From Oscillatoriales cyanobacterium RM2_1_1 (GTDB taxonomy: Bacteria > Cyanobacteriota > Cyanobacteriia > Cyanobacteriales > Microcoleaceae), in assembly GCA_012033335.1 (NCBI GenBank), contig JAAURB010000018.1, forward strand, positions 1-63,224: a stretch of DNA of 63,224 nt. Reading direction: 5' to 3'. Under the pieces are notes generated by a model. It had not been told where the DNA came from. It saw only the letters and a program-made list of their open reading frames with translations, and did no database searches. Below are positions 1 through 6,814 of the stretch, one piece after another. Positions within the stretch are counted from its first letter, which is position 1; every line of letters starts with the position of its first letter. The translations under genes and the position numbers were made by a program.

Positions 1-69
1 CCATAGCGATTCTATCAAGGCATCTTTGCCCTCGGAGGTCAGTTGCTTGAGGTCGGGAAGTTCTGTCAT
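1..69 (-). CDS. IS66-family transposase, N-terminal fragment (partial)
   Basis: Reading leftwards from an ATG at 69, the frame is open to the window edge and gives 23 residues beginning MTELPDLKQLTSEGKDALIE. This start is typical of the IS66-type transposases common in cyanobacteria, where it leads into a coiled coil and zinc finger before the DDE domain. Only the first residues are visible, so the assignment rests on N-terminal similarity alone. A purine-rich stretch (AAAGAG) lies just before the ATG. The element has inserted into the neighbouring integrase. Confidence 0.6.
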   Translation of the reverse strand, partial: MTELPDLKQLTSEGKDALIESLW

Positions 70-120
70 CTCTTTAATCTACCGATTTTTTCTACCCTGT
101 CAACTACCCCCTGTTGAGCA
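1..120 (-). mobile_element. End of an IS66-like insertion sequence (runs off the left edge)
   Basis: The integrase reading frame on the minus strand loses its expected sequence at about base 117-120, and from there reads TGCTCAACAGGGGGTAGTTG, which I take as the terminal repeat of an inserted element. Fifty bases further in, a transposase start codon opens toward the left edge. The other end and any target duplication lie outside the window, so the boundary is an inference from where the integrase homology stops. Confidence 0.6.
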
Positions 121-1068
121 ATTACCAATTTTTAAATCCTTCAGCAAGGGCTCCCAGGCTCTATTCCTAAAGTTGTTCTCCTGAATGGGATTTCCTCTCG
201 GAGTCACAAATACCAAATCCTCTAGATTGGGGTGCTTCGGTCTGATGGATAGCAGTAATTGTTTCAGGCGTTCTGAAGTATGGATGGTTCGGGCTCGATT
301 CGTCTTAGTACTTTTTCTCACCCCTTTACTCAGACTCTCCCCAATCCAAATCGTTGAACAATTCTCCGATACGCTTCCCCATCTCAAGCCAATTGCCTCG
401 GCGGTTCGACATCCTGAATAAAATAGAAATTCTACATAGGGGGCCATATAAAAATACGTCTCATGGTTCTTGAAGCCGTTGATAATCTTAGCAATTTCTT
501 CTGAAGTGAAGGGGCATGGGGCTTTCCTTGGTGGTACTTTGAAGGTGGCCACAACCTCTGTCCACGGATTTCCCTTCACTAATTCTTGCTCTACTCCATA
601 CTCAAACGCTGATTTGAGTAAACTGATATGCCCTTTTGCGGTTATTGGAGAAAGCTGGGCCTTGAGCCACTCTGAAAAAGCAAACGTTAAGGGTTGGTCA
701 ATTTCTTCCGCTTTGCGATCCCCTAGATAGCCCTCAATGTACTTTAAGCAGGTCTTGTACTTCTCTAGAGTCCGGGGGTCTATTTGCTTTTCTTTATATT
801 CAATAAATCTTTCAAACAGTCCAAAACAGCTAATGGTCTCTCCATCAACCGTCGCTAGAGGTTTATATCGTTTGAGGGTCGTGTCAAAGTTGGCAGAAGC
901 AATGTCTAGCTCAATCTGAGTGGCCTTAATTTGGGCAACCGAGCGGTTAATCGGGGTATCCGAAGCTCCCAAGGCCATGACATAACGTTTGGTCTTGTAC
1001 CGTCAGAGTAACCGCAGCATCCCTCGATCCGATCCAATTGAGACAGAGCCTTTTTTTGACCGAGCCAA
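118..1068 (-). pseudogene. Tyrosine recombinase/integrase, broken by a nonsense codon and a 3' insertion
   Basis: The open part (978 down to about 118) matches cyanobacterial tyrosine integrases: the end of an N-terminal arm-type domain, a SAM-like core-binding domain (about residues 50-145) and the first half of the catalytic domain, including the first catalytic Arg in SGCRTAEAIGL. The H-x-x-R box and the catalytic Tyr are missing because an IS66-like element cuts the gene. Upstream, the same frame continues through GSVSIGSDRGMLRLL, then TGA at 1005-1003, then RYKTKRYVMALG. Homologues have Trp at that point, so a TGG to TGA change is likely. A TTG at 1068 is a plausible original start. The gene faces away from the 3' end of tRNA-Pro, the usual place for a site-specific integrase. 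It should be inactive. Confidence 0.85.
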
Positions 1069-1221
1069 ACCTGCATTCCTTCCTAGAGTTTGCGATCTAA
1101 CTGCGATCCAATAATAGCTAAAAATGACCCAACAGATCGAAGCAGCGTGAGTCATCTTAGACTCCAGACAGCTCCCGTTTGAATCGCTGAATTGCCCTCT
1201 GGGAAGGGTTTCTATTATCTA

Positions 1222-1295
1222 TCGGAGCGGCGGGATTTGAACCCACGACCCCCACTACCCCAAAGTGGTACGCTACCAAGCTGCGCTACGCCCCG
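1222..1295 (-). tRNA. tRNA-Pro(GGG)
   Basis: On the minus strand a 74-nt cloverleaf can be folded: acceptor CGGGGCG pairs with CGCTCCG (one G-U), the anticodon stem is CCACT/AGTGG with loop TTGGGGT giving anticodon GGG, and the T-loop is GGTTCAAATCC. The discriminator base is A and CCA is not encoded. Its 3' end points toward the integrase pseudogene about 150 bases away, so this tRNA is the probable attachment site of that former element. Confidence 0.95.
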
Positions 1296-1335
1296 TTTAT
1301 CGTGCTTTCCTAGTGTAGCACTAAAAGGATTGACT

Positions 1336-1704
1336 TCAGAAAGTTTTCAGCAGTTTCGTTGCGGCGATTAATTCTGGTAGAGCGTTAGCAGACCAACTTC
1401 CTTCACTGCGGCGTTCGGTATTGAGAATCAGATGAAGTTGGTAAGCAGGGGGACAGCCCTCGACCTGTATCCACAACAGATTACTTTCAGCTTCGCAGGT
1501 AATTTTTTCCTCCTCCATCAATTCCACTTGCATCTGACGGAGAGTTGTCATCAATTGATCCAGCAAGCGACAAAAATCGTTGAGCTCGGCTTCGGTCAAT
1601 TCTATGGCCCAGTTTTCTCCCCCGAGTAAACCTTTGAACTTAGAAGCCTGAGGATTCCAGCCAATTCGCCATCCTGCTCCCTGTTTGAGCATCCGTTCTG
1701 TCAT
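1336..1704 (-). CDS. DUF1818 family protein
   Basis: A 122-residue protein that matches the cyanobacterial DUF1818 family along its whole length. Recognisable blocks are GAGWRIGWNP near the start, NWAIELTEAELNDFCRLLDQL (about residues 31-51) and ITCEAESNLLWIQVEG (about 68-83). No signal peptide or membrane segment is visible. Its function is unknown. It is followed 15 bases upstream on the same strand by an uncharacterised exported protein and then rpoZ, so the three may be co-transcribed, although each could have its own promoter. Confidence 0.9.
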   Translation of the reverse strand: MTERMLKQGAGWRIGWNPQASKFKGLLGGENWAIELTEAELNDFCRLLDQLMTTLRQMQVELMEEEKITCEAESNLLWIQVEGCPPAYQLHLILNTERRSEGSWSANALPELIAATKLLKTF

Positions 1705-1719
1705 CTTGAGGCTATTAAT

Positions 1720-2394
1720 TCAAGGTAACAACAGCTCGGCATCCCCCGGTTGAGATTGGGGGGGTAAGACTGGATTGGACGGTTCAGGAGTATCTGAGGA
1801 GCCCGTATCCGATGGAGTAAGACGATCCAAAGATTGGGGGTTAAAAATATTGGCTAAGGCTGTGACTAGCTGATCCCGTTGAGCCCGATTCAACTGAGCA
1901 ATGGCGGCGCGATCGCCGACAATTGGATTTTCGCGAAACTTATCCTGACTAGGGTAATTCGCCTCAAACATCACTTCGTTAATCCCCAGGTAGTCTGCCA
2001 GGGTCAGCTTCCAATCCAGGCGGTACAGGGGTGAACGCCCCATAACGTAGACATGATAGCGAATCAACCGCCCTATCAAGGTATCATCCGCCGTTACCTG
2101 TCCCGTGTCGATGGCCACATACTGATTTTCTTTCGGCAGATCGGGAAACTGTTGATAAATCTCTTGCCAAACCTCTTGAACTCTAACACGGCGAGATTGG
2201 GCAATTGATATCTGGTTATGGGGACTCAAGGTTGGGACTGAGCCTTGGTGGGCAAAGGGTTGAGAGAACCCCCCGGTAGAAGTACTGATTACCACAACAG
2301 GGATAGTGCATAGAACTAACGCTCTAAAACCAGACTGTTTGGTCAGTTTTAGCAGCAGTTTAGGAAGTACTCTGAGAAATTGGGGGTTGACCAT
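1720..2394 (-). CDS. Conserved hypothetical exported protein
   Basis: A 224-residue protein not assigned to a named family. A basic N-terminus (LPKLLLKLTKQSGFR) is followed by a hydrophobic stretch at about residues 25-42, consistent with a signal peptide or membrane anchor. The middle (about residues 72-185) is probably the folded domain, with the block VQEVWQEIYQQFPDLPKENQ and a later GINEVMFEANYPSQDKFREN. The last 35 residues are rich in Pro, Ser and Asp (SDTGSSDTPEPSNPVLPP) and look disordered. Similar short proteins occur beside rpoZ in other cyanobacteria as far as I recall, but I cannot confirm that here. Role unknown; probably periplasmic. Confidence 0.75.
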   Translation of the reverse strand: MVNPQFLRVLPKLLLKLTKQSGFRALVLCTIPVVVISTSTGGFSQPFAHQGSVPTLSPHNQISIAQSRRVRVQEVWQEIYQQFPDLPKENQYVAIDTGQVTADDTLIGRLIRYHVYVMGRSPLYRLDWKLTLADYLGINEVMFEANYPSQDKFRENPIVGDRAAIAQLNRAQRDQLVTALANIFNPQSLDRLTPSDTGSSDTPEPSNPVLPPQSQPGDAELLLP

Positions 2395-2430
2395 CAGGGG
2401 GTTGGAGAGGAAAGCTAGCGACCTATACGA

Positions 2431-2661
2431 TCAATCTGCAATGATTTCAGGCTGAGCCAATTCATCAGACATTTCGACAATAGCACGCAATACTGGCTTC
2501 ATCATGGTTGTGTCGTCTGCACTTTCAAAATCTTCGTAACGGCATCGCTTAGCACGATTGGCCACCTGAACCGTGATCCGATAGCGATTTGAAGCGGCAC
2601 TAATCAGGTCAGAGGCTCTACGGGTGATTTCGATGGAGTCAAACTGAGTCGGTTTTTGCAT
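2431..2661 (-). CDS. rpoZ: DNA-directed RNA polymerase subunit omega
   Basis: A 76-residue protein with the cyanobacterial omega signature: [20 protein letters not shown] (about residues 16-35), then a basic stretch [10 protein letters not shown] and the conserved end [16 protein letters not shown]. Omega helps assemble beta' into the polymerase. Its length fits the family (about 70-85 residues in cyanobacteria). It starts at an ATG preceded by a purine-rich segment and lies 36 bases upstream of the exported hypothetical gene on the same strand. Confidence 0.95.
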   Translation of the reverse strand: MQKPTQFDSIEITRRASDLISAASNRYRITVQVANRAKRCRYEDFESADDTTMMKPVLRAIVEMSDELAQPEIIAD

Positions 2662-2747
2662 GAAACTTTAACTCTTGATAAGGTTGAGATTATCTCATTT
2701 TAACCAACCAGAATGAACTTGCAAGGAAATAAACCCATCCAGGGGAT

Positions 2748-4025
2748 TTATTCTGCTTCAGGCTCGAGTCGAATCAGTCGTCCCTCTGGTTCATCGGTGA
2801 GAATATACAGCCAGCCATCTGGCCCTTGCCGCACATCCCGCACCCGCTGACCAATCTCAATGGTTTCCTGGTTTACTACATTTCCAACCTCGTCTAGGTC
2901 AATCCGGCGAACATCCTGGGAAACTAGGCCCCCGGCAAATAAGTCTCCCTGCCATTGGGGGATGCGATCGCCCCGATAAATGGCCAGACCCGAAGGGGCG
3001 ATCGCCGGGGTCCAGACCACTCTGGGATCAACCAGACCAGGACGGGATTGTTCTGAGGAAATTTCTCCTCCGGAATACTCTTTGCTATGGGTAACCAGGG
3101 GCCAACCATAGTTTTCCTGGGGCTGAATCCAGTTCAGTTCATCTCCGCCCCGGGAGCCATGTTCTGTGGCCCAAACTCGTCCCGTTTGCGGATCAAAGGT
3201 CAGTCCTTGAATATTGCGATGGCCATAGCTCCAGATCGCTGGATCGACCTCCCCAGAACTCCCCGCCGACTTGACAAAGGGATTATCAGGGGGAATAGAA
3301 CCGTCATCCCGCAGGCGGACAATTTTTCCCAGGCGACTGCGGAGGTTCTGGGCTTGTTTGCGAATCAGATCGCCATCAAGTTCCAGGGGCGGATTGCCGC
3401 CATCTCCAATTGAAATCAGTAACGTTTCGTCCGACAGCCAGATCATCCGAGAACCAAAATGTTGTCCGCCAGATTTGGCCTGGGTGACTTCAAAGATCAC
3501 CTCTAAGTTTTCTAACGCACTATCTTGTAGGGTTCCTCGCACGACTCGAGTCCGGTTAGCCTCTGGTGTACCATGGGAATAGGTCAGGTAAACCAGACGA
3601 TTTTCGCTAAAGCGCGGGTGCAGGGAAACATCCATCAATCCCCCTTGGCTGACAGCCAATACTTCCGGAACTCCGGCAATTGGAGCCGGTTCAAGTGCTC
3701 CATTGCGTACCCGTCGCAATCGTCCGGGCCGTTCTGTGATTAACATTGATCCATCAGGGAGCCAGGCCATACTCCAGGGATGCTCTAGACCTTCAATCAG
3801 GGTGACAGGTTGAAGCTTAACTGGCCCAGTATTTTCCGCCGAAAGCGTCAATGGCGCAGAGGGTGCTCTGGTTTCCTCCGGCGTTGGGTTTTCCCCTAGA
3901 GTGTCAGTCACAGGGGCAGAGTTTGAGGAGGTTTGGATCACCGAACAGCCAATGATGGTCAGTAAGGCAAGGGCACTACTGCTGCGGTGTAGGAACTTGA
4001 TCAGGAGTTGAAGGATCGCTGCCAT
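2748..4025 (-). CDS. PQQ-type sugar/aldose dehydrogenase-like lipoprotein
   Basis: This 425-residue protein belongs to the soluble glucose/sorbosone dehydrogenase beta-propeller family (GSDH). The N-terminus has a hydrophobic segment ending in LTIIGC, a lipobox with Cys27 as the likely lipidated residue, followed by a Thr/Pro/Ser-rich linker. The propeller shows LEHPWSMAWLPDGSMLITER (about residues 80-99), GGLMDVSLHPRF, HFGSRMIWL, SYGHRNIQGLTFDP and WATEHGSRGGDELN, all typical of the family. Members oxidise sugars with PQQ in the periplasm, but many cyanobacteria lack PQQ synthesis, so cofactor and substrate are uncertain. It ends 87 bases before rpoZ begins on the same strand. Confidence 0.9.
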   Translation of the reverse strand: MAAILQLLIKFLHRSSSALALLTIIGCSVIQTSSNSAPVTDTLGENPTPEETRAPSAPLTLSAENTGPVKLQPVTLIEGLEHPWSMAWLPDGSMLITERPGRLRRVRNGALEPAPIAGVPEVLAVSQGGLMDVSLHPRFSENRLVYLTYSHGTPEANRTRVVRGTLQDSALENLEVIFEVTQAKSGGQHFGSRMIWLSDETLLISIGDGGNPPLELDGDLIRKQAQNLRSRLGKIVRLRDDGSIPPDNPFVKSAGSSGEVDPAIWSYGHRNIQGLTFDPQTGRVWATEHGSRGGDELNWIQPQENYGWPLVTHSKEYSGGEISSEQSRPGLVDPRVVWTPAIAPSGLAIYRGDRIPQWQGDLFAGGLVSQDVRRIDLDEVGNVVNQETIEIGQRVRDVRQGPDGWLYILTDEPEGRLIRLEPEAE

Positions 4026-4063
4026 GACATTGAGAAAGTTACCTCGGTGTTGACTGAATCTTA

Positions 4064-4089
4064 AGATTTACTGATTAGATTTACTGATT
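4064..4089 (+). repeat. 13-bp perfect tandem duplication
   Basis: The unit AGATTTACTGATT occurs twice in immediate succession, upstream of the sugar dehydrogenase. It is one of at least sixteen 11-15 bp tandem duplications in this window. Confidence 0.9.
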
Positions 4090-4170
4090 ATTGTAGCCAT
4101 CTAGCCTAGGAGCGATCGCTGACATTCACCTGAAACCCTGAATCAACTCCTGAGGGTGATGGATTAGACA

Positions 4171-4222
4171 GGGTAGAACAGCCGAGACGGCTGTTTTCTA
4201 GCAGGCAAGATACCTGCTATAT
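4171..4222 (-). repeat. Double-hairpin dispersed repeat, copy A
   Basis: Contains the perfect palindrome AACAGCCGAGACGGCTGTT (loop AGA) followed by AGCAGGCAAGATACCTGCT, a second hairpin. Other copies of the same pair of hairpins occur near 6661, 9756, 28127, 52404 and 54796. The orientation given here is the reverse of the 54.8 kb copies. It lies between two divergently transcribed genes. Confidence 0.8.
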
Positions 4223-4323
4223 GGGATTGGCATTTTAGTTGACAAATTTTCCTTAATATTCTCGATGCAATCCATTAGATCCATACCCAAAAGCATATCC
4301 AAACGGTTTTAACTGAATTTCCT

Positions 4324-6408
4324 ATGTCCCAACTACCCCTAATTGACACTTACCCTGATTCCCAAGCTTCTGGCCAGACCCTAGGAACTCCAAGTTCCAG
4401 CGGAGAACTCCGTCAGGGCATTGACCAGGAAGGGGGAATCTCAATTGATCAGGACGCTTTAAGGATTGCATTCCTGGAGCAACCGGGATGGGGTCGAGCA
4501 GGAATCGCCTACGGCCCCTATGACCGGCAACCGGGATTGACCCTGGGGGTATTACTGCTCAATGGTCACAACAACTCTAAAACCGGGGATATCATGCAGA
4601 GCTTTCTCCGACGAGTGGCCCGTTGGATCCTGGGAAATGGAACCCTGAGTCCCTGGCAACAGTTGGTCGGATTGCTCCGCAGCCCCTACAAAGCCAGAAT
4701 GCTGAAGCGGCTCCGCTACTGGTTTGACCATGCACCCAAGCGGTTTCGAGGGCCTGTGATCCAGGAAAGTCTTGCGGTAGGTTGGTTTCCCCACTCCGTG
4801 CCAGTTGATCCCAGACGAGAAGGTCATGGCCTGATGGTACGGGCGCTCAGACCTCAAAATGGCGCGATTCAACTGCGGGTGGCTGAAGCCTGGCAATCTG
4901 CGGTTGAGGATGCTCAGAATCTACAAATTTATTACGTGATCGTGCTCCGGCAAATTGGGGCGGCATACTACATCGCCTCCGTTCCGAACGCGAAGGCAAT
5001 GGCGGCCTATCCTGAGATTCGTCCCCTGGGGATTGATCCAACGGGACAGGATAAAAGTTTATACGCTGGAATTTATCAAAGTGTTCTGGGCCAAATTGGG
5101 TTTAGTATGGATACCCGAATCTACAGTACCCAAGTAGATCTGGTTTCTCAGTGGTCAAACTGGTATGGTACGGCCCATAGGGCGGATTTGTTGCAGGGGG
5201 AAGGTTCCCTGGCTGGCAGTGCAGGGGAATTGGAGGGAACCTGGAACGTCATTCAGGGGAGCTATGGGAGAACTGGGATGGGAACTTTTGCCCAAGCCGA
5301 CCAAAATTTAGCTTTGATGGCTTCAGATATTCCCTGCGGGCTGGTGCATGTCCAGGTGATCACATCGGCTGCAATTGCCCCGATAGCGTTACTGTGGCGG
5401 GTACAGGATTCGGATAATTTCTGGAGTTTTGCCATTGATCATCAGGGTAGCCAACTGAAGATCAAAGAAAATGGCCTCTGGCAAACGGTTGCAGTTCAGG
5501 AACAGGTCTATCTCTCCCCTGATACTTCACACTCCCTACAAATTCTAGATGATGGTCAGACCTTCCAGCTTTCCTGTAATGGGCAGCGGGCCTTTTGTTT
5601 CACTGATCCAAGGCTACAGGATCAAGCCGGGTTGGGACTGTTTACCAGTCAAGCCCATCCCCAACAGCACTTTTATGGTTTTGAGGCCCATCCCCGTCAG
5701 GTTTTACTCCCGCCAGCCCTGAGGTTGAAAGCGCCCTGGGGATTGAATCTACTCAACCGCCAAACATCCCCAGACATTACTGAAGACTTTGGCGGGGCAT
5801 CCCAGGAATTGACTGGAAAGTCCTCAACGACAGGGGGCCAGATCTGGCACAAGCTCATGGGTAAAGGGGCTATCCGATTGACGGGGGAGGGCAGTGCCCG
5901 GGTTCACGGCAGTTGGCAGCAGCCCCATGAGGGCCGAACCGCCTACGGGGTAGATTGGTATCACCCAGAATTTGCCGATGTACAGGTACAGATTACACCG
6001 CCAGAGCTTTACCAGGGACAGAAGACAGAGGGGCGGGGGGGTCTGATATTCTGGCAGGATCGGGACAATTTCCTGGCCATTAGCACCTGGGTCAGTAATA
6101 TTCATCCGGGGTCGGCGGTGTCCTGTTTTTTCTGTTTTGCGGGCTACGAAGATCTATACAGTGCTGTGTGGACAGATACGGGCGATCGCATTCTCTGGGG
6201 AGTGCCCCATCTGTTTCGGGTGTGTTTTGATGGGATGAATTACCAGGGGTTTGTCAACGATGAACCAGTGATTTATAGAGCTCTGACGGATGTGTTTCCC
6301 CAGATCGAGCCGTTAATCATCAGGCGAGTCGGTATTGTAGCCAATTGGGAGTGGGGTGGAGGAGACATGGGCAGTCGGTTTGATCACTTCAGGGCTCAAC
6401 CTTACTAA
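4324..6408 (+). CDS. Large uncharacterised protein with two ConA/LamG-like regions
   Basis: A 694-residue protein that I do not recognise as a named family. Residues 1-150 include PGWGRAGIAYGPYDRQPG and a basic helical region (LRRVARWILGN, YKARMLKRLRYWF). The middle and C-terminal parts are rich in beta strands, Trp and Gly: ALLWRVQDSDNFWSFAIDHQ (about residues 358-377) and GGLIFWQDRDNFLAISTWVS (about 570-589). These resemble the 'event in a sheet' of LamG/concanavalin-like carbohydrate-binding folds, so a sugar- or surface-related role is possible but inferred. No signal peptide or membrane segment is obvious. Start is the ATG after TTTCCT; the gene stands alone. Confidence 0.7.
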   Translation: MSQLPLIDTYPDSQASGQTLGTPSSSGELRQGIDQEGGISIDQDALRIAFLEQPGWGRAGIAYGPYDRQPGLTLGVLLLNGHNNSKTGDIMQSFLRRVARWILGNGTLSPWQQLVGLLRSPYKARMLKRLRYWFDHAPKRFRGPVIQESLAVGWFPHSVPVDPRREGHGLMVRALRPQNGAIQLRVAEAWQSAVEDAQNLQIYYVIVLRQIGAAYYIASVPNAKAMAAYPEIRPLGIDPTGQDKSLYAGIYQSVLGQIGFSMDTRIYSTQVDLVSQWSNWYGTAHRADLLQGEGSLAGSAGELEGTWNVIQGSYGRTGMGTFAQADQNLALMASDIPCGLVHVQVITSAAIAPIALLWRVQDSDNFWSFAIDHQGSQLKIKENGLWQTVAVQEQVYLSPDTSHSLQILDDGQTFQLSCNGQRAFCFTDPRLQDQAGLGLFTSQAHPQQHFYGFEAHPRQVLLPPALRLKAPWGLNLLNRQTSPDITEDFGGASQELTGKSSTTGGQIWHKLMGKGAIRLTGEGSARVHGSWQQPHEGRTAYGVDWYHPEFADVQVQITPPELYQGQKTEGRGGLIFWQDRDNFLAISTWVSNIHPGSAVSCFFCFAGYEDLYSAVWTDTGDRILWGVPHLFRVCFDGMNYQGFVNDEPVIYRALTDVFPQIEPLIIRRVGIVANWEWGGGDMGSRFDHFRAQPY

Positions 6409-6814
6409 AATCTAGGCTGATCGATTTGCTTTCTGAGCCTGATTAAGCTGACTCCACAAATTGTAAGAAATCGCAATCTCTAACCGTTCACAAAGGTTTC
6501 TGACCTGCCTTTGCAGCGTTTCTCAGGTTGCTGGAGTATGGGGGGGTGGCGCGATACACGACTAACTCCTAAATTCACACCTTAGGAGATTAAAAATTGC
6601 TTAAAAGTCGCTGTAATAGAAGTAGGGTAATAAAAGCAGGGATTGTTAGCATCTTTCAAGGGAGGACTATTCAATCCAATGAAAATTCTGTCATGCAGGC
6701 ATCTTTGCGGCTGAGAAATGACCATCTCGGCTGTCCTCCTATTGACTTGACAATCCTAACCCTTAATTCTCCCAATCAATCCTATTCACAAATCCCGTAA
6801 ATCAAGGATGCCCA
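6409..6814. other. Intergenic region with a hairpin and a dispersed repeat
   Basis: No convincing gene in these 406 bases; an open frame at 6597-6800 lacks family similarity and overlaps the repeat. A 7-bp inverted repeat CTCCTAA...TTAGGAG lies at 6566-6588, followed by an A/T-rich stretch. A degenerate copy of the double-hairpin repeat is at 6661-6740. The promoter of the downstream ATPase should be here but I could not pick a clear -35/-10 pair. Confidence 0.6.
6661..6740 (+). repeat. Double-hairpin dispersed repeat, copy B (degenerate)
   Basis: Shows ATGAAAATTCTGTCATGCAGG then CATCTTTGCGG and, 25 bases later, CATCTCGGCTGTCC, the same order of motifs as the copies at 9756 and 28127 but with more substitutions. 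It lies upstream of the cation ATPase. Confidence 0.65.

Noticed and set aside
6597-6800. 67-residue open frame upstream of the cation ATPase
   Set aside because: No family similarity, no ribosome site and it overlaps a copy of the dispersed repeat.
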